Translations under genes and position numbers: made by a program | Assembly (NCBI GenBank): GCA_964464175.1 | Contig: CAYXFD010000016.1 | Span: 1 to 63,606 of the forward strand | Length of the DNA stretch: 63,606 nt | DNA from: CAYXFD01 sp964464175 | Lineage (GTDB): Bacteria; Cloacimonadota; Cloacimonadia; Cloacimonadales; JAJBBL01 | Reading direction: 5' to 3' | In this document: piece by piece, positions 35,740 through 44,864 of the stretch | Layout of the letters: each line of letters opens with the position of its first letter | How positions within the stretch are numbered: the first letter of the stretch is position 1 | Notes under the pieces: model-generated | Databases searched by the model: none | Seen by the model: the letters and a program-made list of their open reading frames with translations, nothing else | What the model was told of the DNA's origin: nothing

Positions 35740-36564
35740 TTAGGAAAGATCAAGCCATAAGCGGACAGCATCAGTGAATCCGTTGTTGAAATTATCAGCA
35801 ACAAGAGGGTATTTTGCTTTCAGAGCTGAAGGAGCATTAGCCACAACAAAACTGTTGCTGCTCCATTCCAGCAGATCAAGATCATTAAAATCGTTTCCAA
35901 TAGCCATACTGCTCTTTTTCGTAATGCCGAGTATATCAGTCAGGTGTTGAGCTGCATTTCCTTTTGATACACCGGCTGCATAGATCTCCAGCCAGAGAGA
36001 ACCTTCTAATAGTGGTGAAGTTGTCTTTATTATTGAAAACTCATTGCTTGCTGAAGCAATCTTATCATAGGAATCCGGAAAGCTCTCCGGAGTTAACATG
36101 CAGAGAAACTGCGTTGCCGGGATTTCGGAATGTCGCTTGTGTTCAAAAGGTTGAGCATAATCTGAGTAGATTTTGATTCGGTGTTGAAAGTCAGGAGGGG
36201 TAAAATTTCCCGGGTAATAGTAAAAGTAATGACTGTCCGGAATCTCCTGATGAAGCATGAAATTGATTTCTCCCTTTGTCAGGATTTCAGAACAGAGTCG
36301 GACAGAATTATTCGGGATATTATTCCGGTAGATGATCTCTTTCTTTTTCCAGTCCATGATACCTGCTCCGGTAGAGAAGATGAGATAATCAATGGGAAAA
36401 TCATCAGTCAGAATCTTACGGGCTGAGTAAAGATTTCTGCCTGTAGCAACTACTCTGATGATCTTGAGTTCCTGCAGTCTGAGCAGAGTCTCTCTGTTCA
36501 GGTCACTCAACGACCCTTGATCAGAAAGGAGTGTTCCGTCAAGATCGGTAAAGAGTATTTTCAT
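35740..36564 (-). CDS. HAD-superfamily IIB (Cof-type) phosphatase
   Basis: This 274-residue hydrolase has the HAD motifs: I, FTDLDGTLLSD (nucleophile Asp near residue 7, acid Asp two further); II, VVATGRN; III, a lysine around residue 200; IV, IGNDFNDLDLL. The C2B cap lies between. Family members act on sugar phosphates and related metabolites; the exact substrate is not readable. It is convergent with the MFS gene. Confidence 0.93.
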   Translation of the reverse strand: MKILFTDLDGTLLSDQGSLSDLNRETLLRLQELKIIRVVATGRNLYSARKILTDDFPIDYLIFSTGAGIMDWKKKEIIYRNNIPNNSVRLCSEILTKGEINFMLHQEIPDSHYFYYYPGNFTPPDFQHRIKIYSDYAQPFEHKRHSEIPATQFLCMLTPESFPDSYDKIASASNEFSIIKTTSPLLEGSLWLEIYAAGVSKGNAAQHLTDILGITKKSSMAIGNDFNDLDLLEWSSNSFVVANAPSALKAKYPLVADNFNNGFTDAVRLWLDLS

Positions 36565-36654
36565 AGTTGACCACCATAGGCTTGATTTCTGAAAATATTG
36601 AAAAGGAGTAAGCCTGTCAAGTAAGATTTAAGTCCATTCTGCTGAGAATCTTTT

Positions 36655-36682
36655 TTGATTAACTGCGGAAAGCTGTTATATT
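36655..36682 (+). promoter_or_regulatory. Possible promoter of the small membrane protein
   Basis: TTGATT (36655-36660), a 16-bp spacer and TATATT (36677-36682) lie about 75 bases before the ATG at 36756. Confidence 0.4.
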
Positions 36683-36755
36683 TTAGTGTAGCATCTGGCT
36701 TGTTTTTCGGCTCAGACGGAGCAGGCTTAACACTCTCTTCTGGGGGAGGATAGAA

Positions 36756-36950
36756 ATGAGTAAAAAGATCAGAGAAAAAATCGATAAGGGATTTTATGAG
36801 TTAATAGCTTCACTCTGTTTACTTTTTTTGCTTTTACTGATCACTTCCCGGTCAACGGATGATATTGCAAAACTTTTGCGTTTCCTTATTCTGGTCATCT
36901 TTATTTTTGCCGTTTACAAGTTATATATTTGGCTGAAGAAGGAAGATTAA
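36756..36950 (+). CDS. Small two-helix membrane protein
   Basis: This 64-residue protein has a basic N-terminus (MSKKIREKIDKG), a first hydrophobic helix (about residues 15-31), a short polar turn TSRSTDD and a second helix (about 38-57), ending in a charged tail. GGGGGAGG before the ATG supports translation. I do not recognise a family. It stands alone, about 90 bases before the next gene. Confidence 0.7.
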   Translation: MSKKIREKIDKGFYELIASLCLLFLLLLITSRSTDDIAKLLRFLILVIFIFAVYKLYIWLKKED

Positions 36951-37067
36951 GCATATAGGGCAGCAACTATAAAGAACATCAGTTATCTTCCCGGATAATC
37001 GAAGGGCTAAAAGATGATTGACAAAAACCACTCTCATATATAGGTGAAAAAAAATCAAGGAATGTCT

Positions 37068-37892
37068 ATGTACTATCGTAACGAATTGCAGAGATTATTA
37101 AAAGAAGAGAAAAATATTGTTAACAGGATGTATCTGAATGAGATCTCATTGCAGCTTCGGAAACTGGAAAAAGAGTTGATCAGATCTCCGGAAGAGGAAG
37201 ATTACTTTATCTCAGTGGCAGAGGCTTTGACGAACTTCACGGAACAATTGAATAATAATAAATATCAATACAACCGGACAACAAAGAACGGCTTCCGAAA
37301 AACTTCTCCGATCCTCTCCCCTATTTATATCAATGATCTGCTCAATTCTCTCTTTGCCAGACAAACAATACTCAGGAATAAGGGCGTCGTTTGGGGAAAG
37401 CAGCCTTTTAGCATGAATCTGGAGTTTAATCCCTATAATTTGAGTATCATGGAAAAAAACATGCAATTTGATTATAAGGATTCTCCCATATTCCTGCAGT
37501 TAACCCAAAAGATAGATTTTCAGTTCAGAGTCAGTGGAAAACGTACTTTTGAGAAGTATGGAGTGACTCTTCCTCTCTTAATATTTCACACCTTCAAGCA
37601 TCTCTATGAAGAAGATCTGATCAGGATAGAACACTATGCCGATAAAGCCAAGCAGAGTCTGAATAAAGCCCGAACTATCATTGTCTGTGAAGCAATAGAT
37701 CCGAGCATTGTACCTGATGTAAAATGCTCGTTTATCGATATTGTTTATATTCTCCGCAAGCAGAAAATCGGCAGCAAAGTGAACCGGATATCTTCAGAGG
37801 TCATTAAAGCTGTCTATGATAAGATCAACGAATACCTCTATCAGGGAGAAGATGAAAAGGAGTTGTACGAAAAGATCGGATACATTGATTAG
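37068..37892 (+). CDS. Unknown cytosolic protein of about 274 residues
   Basis: I do not recognise this protein. It starts with charged helices (YYRNELQRLLKEEKN... to about residue 60), then a polar middle, and ends in the more conserved-looking block ARTIIVCEAIDPSIVPD...SFIDIVYILRKQ and a helical tail. There is no signal peptide or membrane helix. The frame is open from a GTG at 37044, but AAGG lies seven bases before the ATG at 37068, and a -35-like TTGACA at 37018 would start transcription near that GTG, so the shorter form is preferred. The late strand pattern could hint at a nuclease fold, but that is only a guess. Confidence 0.75.
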   Translation: MYYRNELQRLLKEEKNIVNRMYLNEISLQLRKLEKELIRSPEEEDYFISVAEALTNFTEQLNNNKYQYNRTTKNGFRKTSPILSPIYINDLLNSLFARQTILRNKGVVWGKQPFSMNLEFNPYNLSIMEKNMQFDYKDSPIFLQLTQKIDFQFRVSGKRTFEKYGVTLPLLIFHTFKHLYEEDLIRIEHYADKAKQSLNKARTIIVCEAIDPSIVPDVKCSFIDIVYILRKQKIGSKVNRISSEVIKAVYDKINEYLYQGEDEKELYEKIGYID

Positions 37893-37962
37893 AAAGTGGT
37901 TATCGTGAAAAACGCTGCATAAACTGACCGAAAGTAAGAAAAACTGATAAAGGAGACATAGA

Positions 37963-39972
37963 GTGAAACACTTTTCTTTAGATGATAATCTTCCAGCCAA
38001 AAAGTCTTTTATGCCGGGGATAAGAAGAGCTCCCCACAGAGGATTCAGTCTCTCCCCAAAAGATACCGTTTTGGCTTTGAAAAATGCTCTCCGTTATATT
38101 CCTCAAAATCTGCAGGCAGAACTTGCTCCCGAATTTCTGGAAGAGTTGCTGACCACAGGAAGGATATACGGTTACCGTTACCGGCCGGAAGGGAATATCA
38201 AGGCTAAACCGGTAAATGAATACAAGGGTACTCTCGAAGGGAGAGCTTTACAGGTTATGATCGATAACAACCTTGACTTCGAAGTAGCCCTCTATCCCTA
38301 TGAACTGGTTACTTACGGGGAAACAGGACAAGTCTTTCAGAACTGGATGCAGTATCAGTTAACCAGGAAGTATTTAGAGCTGATGAAAAGCGATCAGACT
38401 TTAGTTATCAGTTCCGGTCACCCTGTTGGTCTGTTCCCCTCTTCCGAGCTTGCCCCCCGGGTTATTTCGACCAACGGTCTGCTTATCGGACAATGGGATA
38501 ATCCGGAGAACTTCAGAAGATTAGCAGCTCTGGGGGTTACTAATTACGGACAAATGACTGCCGGAGGGTGGATGTATATAGGCCCTCAGGGGATAGTACA
38601 CGGAACCTTTATCACCCTGCTCAATGCCGGAAGGAAGTACCTGAATATAGCTCCCGACGAAGATTTACACGGAGTACTCTTCGTCTCCTCCGGTTTAGGC
38701 GGTATGTCTGGTGCCCAGGCTAAAGCAATAGAGATCTCCGGCGGGATCGGAGTCATAGCTGAAGTTGATAAGAGCAGAATAGAAACCCGGCATTCCCAGG
38801 GCTGGGTGGGCAAAGTATCATCAGATCCGGATCAAATCGCCGGATGGATAGATGAATACCGGCGAAACAAGAAACCGGTTTCTATAGCATATCATGGCAA
38901 TATCGTCGATCTGCTGGAGTATCTTGACCAAAAAGATATTGCTGCAGAGCTGATCTCAGATCAAACTTCTTGCCATGCCGTTTATGAAGGTGGTTATACT
39001 CCTGCCGGACTTAGTTTCGAAGAGGGTAGAGAGCTTTTAGCCAGAGATAGCGAAGCTTTCAGACGAAAAGTTGACGAATCCCTGCACCGTCATTACCGAG
39101 CCCTGAAGAACCTGACGGCAAAAGGCTCCTTCTTCTGGGATTATGGCAATAGTTTTATGGCTTCGGTGTTTGATGCCGGAGTCAAAGAGATCGCTGCTAA
39201 TAAAGTCGATACAAATGACGGTTTCATCTGGCCCTCTTATGTAGAAGACATAATGGGACCTATCTGTTTTGATCAGGGCTATGGTCCTTTCCGCTGGGTC
39301 TGTTTGAGCGGTAAGGATGAAGATCTGCGAATCACCGACAGAGCTGCGATGGATTGTATTGATCCGCAAAGAAATGCTAATGACCGTGATAACCACCACT
39401 GGATAGCATCAGCTGAAGAGAACAAGCTTGTTGTTGGAACAAGAGCGAGAATCCTTTATGCCGATGAAACCGGAAGAGTGAGAATTGCTCTTAAGTTCAA
39501 TGATCTTGTCCGTCAGGGGATCATTGGTCCTGTTATGCTTGGTCGTGATCATCATGACGTTTCCGGAACCGATTCCCCTTATCGGGAAACAGCTAATATT
39601 TATGATGGTAGCAATCTTACGGCTGACATGTCGGTTCACTGCTTTGCCGGCAATGTTGCCCGCGGTATGACTCTGGTTGTCCTCTCCAATGGTGGAGGTG
39701 TCGGGATAGGTAGATCGAGTAACGGCGGCAATGGCATAGTCCTTGACGGGAGTGCTCGTATAGATGAAGTTATTAAAAAAGGCCTCTCCTGGGATGTAAT
39801 GGGGGGAGTGGCAAGACGTGCCTGGGCAAGAAACGAGAATGCTCTTAAGACAGTATCCGAATGGAATGAGCAGAATAGAGAAGCGGGTCATATAACAGAG
39901 CCATATCTTCCAGATGAACAGTCTCTTAATGAACTGGTAACAGAGATTTACCCTGCAACCCGGTCAAAATAA
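37963..39972 (+). CDS. hutU: Urocanate hydratase
   Basis: This 669-residue NAD+-dependent enzyme converts urocanate to imidazolonepropionate in histidine degradation. Family blocks are clear: SSGHPVGLFPSS, TNYGQMTAGGWMYIGPQGIVHGT, SSGLGGMSGAQ.KA, LISDQTSCHA, DPDQIAGWID, a Cys-containing GYGPFRWVCLSG and HDVSGTDSPYRETANIYDGS. At 669 it is of the longer class (about 670) rather than the 550-residue pseudomonad type. AAAGGAG precedes the GTG start. Histidase and imidazolonepropionase are not adjacent, so the pathway is split or incomplete here. Confidence 0.96.
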   Translation: MKHFSLDDNLPAKKSFMPGIRRAPHRGFSLSPKDTVLALKNALRYIPQNLQAELAPEFLEELLTTGRIYGYRYRPEGNIKAKPVNEYKGTLEGRALQVMIDNNLDFEVALYPYELVTYGETGQVFQNWMQYQLTRKYLELMKSDQTLVISSGHPVGLFPSSELAPRVISTNGLLIGQWDNPENFRRLAALGVTNYGQMTAGGWMYIGPQGIVHGTFITLLNAGRKYLNIAPDEDLHGVLFVSSGLGGMSGAQAKAIEISGGIGVIAEVDKSRIETRHSQGWVGKVSSDPDQIAGWIDEYRRNKKPVSIAYHGNIVDLLEYLDQKDIAAELISDQTSCHAVYEGGYTPAGLSFEEGRELLARDSEAFRRKVDESLHRHYRALKNLTAKGSFFWDYGNSFMASVFDAGVKEIAANKVDTNDGFIWPSYVEDIMGPICFDQGYGPFRWVCLSGKDEDLRITDRAAMDCIDPQRNANDRDNHHWIASAEENKLVVGTRARILYADETGRVRIALKFNDLVRQGIIGPVMLGRDHHDVSGTDSPYRETANIYDGSNLTADMSVHCFAGNVARGMTLVVLSNGGGVGIGRSSNGGNGIVLDGSARIDEVIKKGLSWDVMGGVARRAWARNENALKTVSEWNEQNREAGHITEPYLPDEQSLNELVTEIYPATRSK

Positions 39973-40003
39973 TAACAGATCAAACTCTGAAGGATATCTC
40001 CCT

Positions 40004-40909
40004 ATGACTTTTCGCAATCTCATCCTCCCCTTTTTTGTGCTGATCATTGTTCTTGTCCTCTGGGTCAGTCAGAACCTTTTTAAAGAACAGCGGGTAGAAC
40101 TACCGCTTCCCCTCCGCTTGACCAATCTCCCGGAAGATAGAGTGGTAACTCATATCGACCCGGATGACTTAGTTCTCTTTGTGGAAGGAAAAGGGATAGA
40201 AATCCTCCGTTTCAGCAGGTCGGAATACTATCTTAACATTGATGCCTCTAAACTGCAAGTCGGAAACAATGAGCTTAATGTTACCGAGCAGGATATCTTT
40301 CTTTCAGACTCGCAGTTCTATCTGCAGATGAGTTTTTTTCTGAGCACCCAGATTATGGTGAAGGTTGAAACAACAAGTATAAAACAGATACCTGTAACTA
40401 TAAGATATATGACGATCGACGATGAGAATTTCTTCCGCCTGAGAAACGTTAAGGTTCAACCGCAAAGAGTAGAGATCGTCGGACCGAGCAGTATTGTCGG
40501 CAAGTTGACTGAAGTAACAACCGAACCTTTGTCGATGGAGGATGTCAGAGAGACTGACAGGATAAAAGCAGATCTGGAAATTCCGGAAGGAATACTTGGG
40601 ATTAAACCGGATCTGGTCACTATCAATCTGGAATCACCGGAAATAATTACCAGAACAATCCCTCTGATCAGAATTGATTACCCCGCCGGCAGAATTTCCA
40701 TGATCATTCCCAATTCCGTAACCATCAAAGTTGAAGGTTTAGCCGAAAGAGTACAGAACCTCCGTCCCCAGACAATATCGGCCTATATAGCAGTTCCGGA
40801 TGAATTTGAGTACGATTATGCCCCGATACTTTTCCGATTACCGGAAGGGGTAAAGATCATAGAATATACACCCCAAAGAGTACAGATCTTCCGTGACCAG
40901 GAAGACTAA
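40004..40909 (+). CDS. YbbR-domain membrane-anchored protein
   Basis: This 301-residue protein has one N-terminal membrane helix (about residues 5-24, LPFFVLIIVLVLWV) and an extracytoplasmic part made of beta-rich YbbR repeats: about 35-110, 115-205 with the PQRVEIVGPSS landmark, and 215-300. In other bacteria a YbbR protein (CdaR) regulates the cyclic-di-AMP synthase CdaA. The synthase is not adjacent, but a PgpH-like phosphodiesterase occurs at 14024. It overlaps the tsaD frame. Confidence 0.9.
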   Translation: MTFRNLILPFFVLIIVLVLWVSQNLFKEQRVELPLPLRLTNLPEDRVVTHIDPDDLVLFVEGKGIEILRFSRSEYYLNIDASKLQVGNNELNVTEQDIFLSDSQFYLQMSFFLSTQIMVKVETTSIKQIPVTIRYMTIDDENFFRLRNVKVQPQRVEIVGPSSIVGKLTEVTTEPLSMEDVRETDRIKADLEIPEGILGIKPDLVTINLESPEIITRTIPLIRIDYPAGRISMIIPNSVTIKVEGLAERVQNLRPQTISAYIAVPDEFEYDYAPILFRLPEGVKIIEYTPQRVQIFRDQED

Positions 40910-40944
40910 TGAGAAGAGCAGAGAATTTATGGGAGAGGGCTAAT

Positions 40945-41973
40945 ATGAGCACTGGTAATCACGGATTTATGATACTCGCGATAGAGACATCCTGTGATGA
41001 TACTTCTGTGGCAGTAGTTAATTCAGATTATCAGGTACTGGCTAACCTGACCTCGACGCAGGATATACATCAGCAATTCGGAGGAGTAGTTCCCGAATTA
41101 GCTTCCAGAATGCATATAAAATACCTGATGAGCCTCACTAAAGACTGTCTGGAAAAAGCCGGTGTTACCTTTGCTGAGATCGATGCCCTGGCTGTAGCAG
41201 TCAATCCGGGCTTGATAGGAAGTCTGCTTGTCGGAACATCCTTCGCCAAGAGCTTAGCTTACAGTCTGAATAAGCCACTGATAGCTGTTAATCACATGCT
41301 CGGACATGTCTATGCCAATAAGATCACTCATCCCCATCTTATCCCTCCATTTTTAGCACTTGTAGTTTCCGGCGGGCACACCGAACTGGTTAATTTTCTT
41401 TCGGCAAAAGATTTTAAAATTATCGGCAGAACACAGGATGATGCTGCCGGAGAGGCTTTTGACAAAGTCGCAAAACTTCTCGGATTAGGTTATCCGGGCG
41501 GACCGATCATCGATAAGATCTCCCGGGATGGGAATCCGGAATTTGTAGAATTTCCCAGAGCTATGAAGCAAAAAGATAATTATGACTTCAGTTTCAGCGG
41601 CTTGAAGACAGCTATTTTGAATTATTTGAACAGTAACAGTCAGGAATTTATCACGAAACATCGCAATGATATTGCCGCCTCTGTTCAGCAGGCAATTATC
41701 GAACCTTTAGTTACCAAGACTATCCGTTTTGCCCGCAAGAACAATATCAGATATATCGTTATGGCAGGTGGTGTTTCGGCAAATTCCCTGTTACGAAAGA
41801 TGATGCAGGAAGAGACTGCTAAGATCTCTGCGAAACTCTTCTACCCACCCCTCTCCTATTGTATGGATAATGCTGCTATGATAGGAGCCGCTGCCGTCGA
41901 GAAATTTCTGCACAAGGAATTTGCCGGCTTAGATCTTAATCCTTTTCCGACCAAAGGCTTACGCTTAGTTTAA
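40945..41973 (+). CDS. tsaD: tRNA threonylcarbamoyladenosine synthesis protein TsaD
   Basis: This 342-residue protein transfers the threonylcarbamoyl group to A37 of ANN-decoding tRNAs, with TsaB, TsaE and TsaC. The ASKHA-fold motifs are present: ILAIETSCDDTSVAV, VNPGLIGSLLVGTSFAKSLA, the metal-binding NHMLGHVYA, VSGGHTEL, GEAFDKVAKLLGLGYPGGP and VMAGGVSANSLLR, ending with a Cys/Asp-containing CMDNAAMIG. The frame opens at 40909, but the ATG at 40945 has GAGAGGG before it and places the first strand at the usual distance. Confidence 0.96.
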   Translation: MSTGNHGFMILAIETSCDDTSVAVVNSDYQVLANLTSTQDIHQQFGGVVPELASRMHIKYLMSLTKDCLEKAGVTFAEIDALAVAVNPGLIGSLLVGTSFAKSLAYSLNKPLIAVNHMLGHVYANKITHPHLIPPFLALVVSGGHTELVNFLSAKDFKIIGRTQDDAAGEAFDKVAKLLGLGYPGGPIIDKISRDGNPEFVEFPRAMKQKDNYDFSFSGLKTAILNYLNSNSQEFITKHRNDIAASVQQAIIEPLVTKTIRFARKNNIRYIVMAGGVSANSLLRKMMQEETAKISAKLFYPPLSYCMDNAAMIGAAAVEKFLHKEFAGLDLNPFPTKGLRLV

Positions 41974-42017
41974 AAAGGTTCGCCAATCTCTGCCGGGCAG
42001 CAGCCTCCATCAGTATC

Positions 42018-42173
42018 TCAATTCATCAGGATCATCTTCCGGGTAGAAAGATATGATTCGGTCTTTATTCGATAGAAATAAATACCGCTCCCGACCTGAC
42101 TGTTAAGGATATAACTCTCGAAATTCGCTGACTGACTAATTTTACCGGTCAGAAAAAGACTAACCTCGGCCAT
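42018..42173 (-). pseudogene. C-terminal remnant of a secreted protein (sorting domain)
   Basis: A 51-codon minus-strand frame ends GSGIYFYRIKTESY, then STRKMILMN and a stop. This is the usual end of type-IX / FlgD-like C-terminal domains (SGIYFYRL...KMILMK). No signal peptide, domain body or ribosome-binding site precedes it. It is best read as the leftover tail of a decayed gene, lying just beyond a truncated transporter gene on the same strand. Confidence 0.7.
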
Positions 42174-42256
42174 CAACTGCTATAGAAGTCCGTAACAAAA
42201 ACTCGTACTGCCTGCTCTTATTGCCCTGCTAATGCTTTAAAAAAATAGGATAAAGC

Positions 42257-42595
42257 CTAGCATGCAACGACCGAATAGAATGAGAGAATTACGAATCCGG
42301 CTAAAACACCAAGAGCTCCTGCTAACCACCAGGGTGTTTTAGGAGCAAGCTTTTTAAATGTACCTACCGGATTGAGCTGGCTCTCTCTCCCCAGAGTCAA
42401 TTCAGTAATCATCATCGGGAAACTGATCAGAACTACCGCGACCAGATAAATAAAAACAAAGGCTGCTCCCCCATTTGTACCTACTACATAAGGAAAACGC
42501 CAGATATTACCAAGACCAACAGCCGAACCGGCGGCTGCTAACAAAAATCCAAAAGTAGATTTCCAATTTCCCCGAACGAACTGATCATCTATCAT
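42257..42595 (-). pseudogene. Truncated sodium:neurotransmitter symporter (NSS) family gene
   Basis: The 112 residues match the beginning of NSS/SNF transporters: WKSTFGFLLAAAGSAVGLGNIWRFPY is the unwound TM1 with its Na+ sites, and GGAAFVFIYL and FSVVAG-like LSFYSVVA follow. The frame stops after TM3 at the point where intact members continue VVAGW. A full protein needs about 450 residues and 11 to 12 helices, and no continuation is found in any frame downstream. It is therefore a 3'-deleted gene. The start (ATG at 42595) is intact. Confidence 0.85.
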
Positions 42596-42688
42596 CTTAA
42601 AAACCTTCTCTCAACGAATTTTTTCCTTACTTAGACAAAAAAGAGGGTTCTTTTTCATTCTGTCAAAGAAAAAAATGAACTACACATC

Positions 42689-42717
42689 TTGATTCCATTA
42701 GAGAATGTCTTTATATT
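42689..42717 (+). promoter_or_regulatory. Promoter of the rfaE2-like operon
   Basis: TTGATT (42689-42694), a 17-bp spacer and TATATT (42712-42717). The leader to the ATG at 42896 is about 170 nt. Confidence 0.5.
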
Positions 42718-42895
42718 TTCGATCGCTACTCCAGAGGATTTTGCTTCTGAGCGGTATTATCGTTTAGTTCAATCCAGGTCAGGAAGAATATTCAAAAGTA
42801 AATCATTTAAATTACGGAGACTCTGCCATAAAGACGGTGAGTAAAAATGACTTCACAAAAACAGGAAGGTGGAAAAACTTGCTAATGAGGTTAAT

Positions 42896-43423
42896 ATGGC
42901 TATAAATAGAGATAAACAAGTTTCCGGGAAGAATTATTCTTCCGGTTTTGAAAAAAAAATACTAACATTCGAAGAGCTCGCTGGAAAAGTTAATGTATTA
43001 CTTTCCGATAAGAAGAAGATCGTTTTTACCAATGGCTGTTTTGATGTTCTGCATGCCGGACATGTCAGATATCTCAATGATGCCAGGAGCCTGGGGGATA
43101 TTTTAATCGTCGGAGTGAACAGTGACCGATCGGTAAGAAGACTAAAAGGGAAGGAACGTCCCATTAATGATCTGGAAAACCGCCTAACAGTCCTTTCTGC
43201 CCTGGTGATGATCGATTATCTTGTAGTATTTGAAGAAGATACACCATATAATCTCATAAAACACATTAAACCGGCAGTTCTGGTAAAGGGGGGTGACTGG
43301 GAGGTTGCTGATATTGTTGGCTCGGATGTTGTTCTTGCTGCCGGAGGCGAGGTAAAGAGTCTTCCCTTTTATGCGGGTAATTCCAGCAGTTTGATCATCG
43401 AAAGACTTAAAGAACTTTCATGA
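42896..43423 (+). CDS. rfaE2: D-glycero-beta-D-manno-heptose 1-phosphate adenylyltransferase-type protein
   Basis: This protein of about 175 residues belongs to the cytidylyltransferase-like nucleotidyltransferases. TNGCFDVLHAGHVRYL carries the HxGH motif, GVNSDRSVRRLKGKERPIN follows, and LVKGGDW plus the C-terminal YAGNSSSLIIERLK match the RfaE domain II of HldE that activates heptose phosphate for lipopolysaccharide. It is the free-standing domain, so the kinase half must be separate. GAGG lies before the ATG at 42896, and the longer GTG start at 42869 overlaps its own ribosome-binding site. Confidence 0.9.
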   Translation: MAINRDKQVSGKNYSSGFEKKILTFEELAGKVNVLLSDKKKIVFTNGCFDVLHAGHVRYLNDARSLGDILIVGVNSDRSVRRLKGKERPINDLENRLTVLSALVMIDYLVVFEEDTPYNLIKHIKPAVLVKGGDWEVADIVGSDVVLAAGGEVKSLPFYAGNSSSLIIERLKELS

Positions 43424-43524
43424 TCAGGATATATCTTTAGCAGTGTGTTCAATTAGTCAAATTAAAAGCAATTTTTTAAAAGCAATGTTATTTTTCAAGG
43501 TGAATAAGAGAGAAGAGGGATCAA

Positions 43525-43968
43525 ATGGGAGATATTGAGCAGTTAGAAGATGAGATAGCGGTTATCAAAGAGGTTAATGACGATGAGGTTTTACTACAGG
43601 TTGAAAGAAAGGGTGCCTGTAAATCCTGTGGTTTGAATATGCTCTGTATGGGAAGAGAGAACAGAGTTGAATTCCGTCTGAAGAAGACGATCCCTCTGAA
43701 ACCCGGAGACAGGGTAAGATTGGAGATAAAACCGGCATCCCGTATGATTTCTTCCTTTCTTATCTTTATCTTTCCGATCCTCAATATGGTGCTTTTTTTT
43801 GTCTTAGCCCGTTATTTATTCAGGTTTTCTGAAAATGCAGCGATCTTTATATCGTTGGCAGGGCTTTTATTTAGCGGAGTAGTCATCAAGATAGTTGATA
43901 ATAAATATGCTGATAAGATCAGTGTAGTAATAGTGGAGAAACTGGAAAATGAAAATTCACTTGAATGA
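43525..43968 (+). CDS. RseC/SoxR-reducing family membrane protein
   Basis: This 147-residue protein has an N-terminal beta domain with cysteines at 32, 35 and 41 (CKSCGLNMLC), which may hold an iron-sulfur cluster, then two membrane helices (about residues 75-95 and 102-122) and a short cytosolic tail. This is the RseC layout. In other bacteria RseC acts with the Rnf/Rsx electron-transport complex. No rnf genes are nearby. The 3' end overlaps folB by 20 bases. Confidence 0.88.
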   Translation: MGDIEQLEDEIAVIKEVNDDEVLLQVERKGACKSCGLNMLCMGRENRVEFRLKKTIPLKPGDRVRLEIKPASRMISSFLIFIFPILNMVLFFVLARYLFRFSENAAIFISLAGLLFSGVVIKIVDNKYADKISVVIVEKLENENSLE

Positions 43969-44305
43969 GATGGTTTTTTATGGTTATCATGGCGTGCACC
44001 CTGAAGAGAGAACGCTCGGGCAGAGGTTTATTGTTAATCTGACAGTCGAAACAGCAGGAGAAGGAGACAAATTGATCCATCATATCGGGGATACAGTTGA
44101 CTATACAAAGATATATGCGGAAGTCAAGCATACGATGGAAAAGAAGCAATTCCATCTGCTGGAAGACTGTGCAAATGAGATTTTGGATACGGTACTGAAC
44201 AACTTCCCCAAGCTCAGATCTGCCGAAGTCAGGATCAAAAAACCATCAGTGCCGATCAACGGTTCTTTAGGATCAGTTGAGATCGAAATGTTAAGAGGAA
44301 AGTAG
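43949..44305 (+). CDS. folB: Dihydroneopterin aldolase
   Basis: This 118-residue enzyme makes 6-hydroxymethyl-dihydropterin in folate synthesis. Typical stretches are FYGYHGVHPEERTLGQRF, DTVDYTKIY, the catalytic FHLLEDCANEI (with the family Glu) and RIKKPSVPINGSLGSVEIE, with the conserved lysine. It overlaps the RseC-like gene and runs directly into folK, the next enzyme of the pathway. Confidence 0.95.
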   Translation: MKIHLNEMVFYGYHGVHPEERTLGQRFIVNLTVETAGEGDKLIHHIGDTVDYTKIYAEVKHTMEKKQFHLLEDCANEILDTVLNNFPKLRSAEVRIKKPSVPINGSLGSVEIEMLRGK

Positions 44306-44818
44306 ATGGAAGTTTATCTCTCTCTCGGTTCGAATATTGGCAACCGTCTGCTGATTATCAGATCAGCATTGGAAAGAATCGGAGAAAACCCATTCTTTTC
44401 GGATATTGTTGTCAGCCGGCTTTATTTAACGGAGGCTATTGGTTTTTTCAACCAGAGAGACTTTATGAATTGTGCCCTGAGACTGGAGACAGAGCTCTCT
44501 GCTCAGGAGCTGCTGCGGGAGATAAATAAAATCGAAGAGGAATTCGGCAGAAGAAGAGAGATAAAGTGGGGACCACGGACACTCGATATCGATATCATCT
44601 TCTACGGAGACCGGATAGTTCAGGAGCCTGAACTTATAATTCCCCATCCGGAGATGCACAAAAGAAGATTTGTCCTGCAGCCTTTGACGGAACTCTGTCC
44701 CGGTTTTATTCATCCGGTTCTGAAGAGAACGATCAAGATCTTATACCAGAGATATTGTGAAGATTTTGCCGTCTCAGAAGATTACAGACATTTTTTGCTT
44801 GAAAGAGAACAGCTCTGA
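44306..44818 (+). CDS. folK: 2-amino-4-hydroxy-6-hydroxymethyldihydropteridine pyrophosphokinase
   Basis: This 170-residue enzyme transfers pyrophosphate from ATP to the pterin made by FolB. The family landmarks are SLGSNIGNR at the start, YLTEAIGFFNQRDFMNCA, EEFGRRREIKWGPRTLDIDI with the metal-binding Asp pair, and IPHPEMHKRRFVLQPL. The start codon directly follows the folB stop. The later pathway gene folP is not here. Confidence 0.96.
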   Translation: MEVYLSLGSNIGNRLLIIRSALERIGENPFFSDIVVSRLYLTEAIGFFNQRDFMNCALRLETELSAQELLREINKIEEEFGRRREIKWGPRTLDIDIIFYGDRIVQEPELIIPHPEMHKRRFVLQPLTELCPGFIHPVLKRTIKILYQRYCEDFAVSEDYRHFLLEREQL

Positions 44819-44864
44819 GAATTTATGGTTCTTGAGAATAAAAAGGAAAAACCGGAGGACGACA

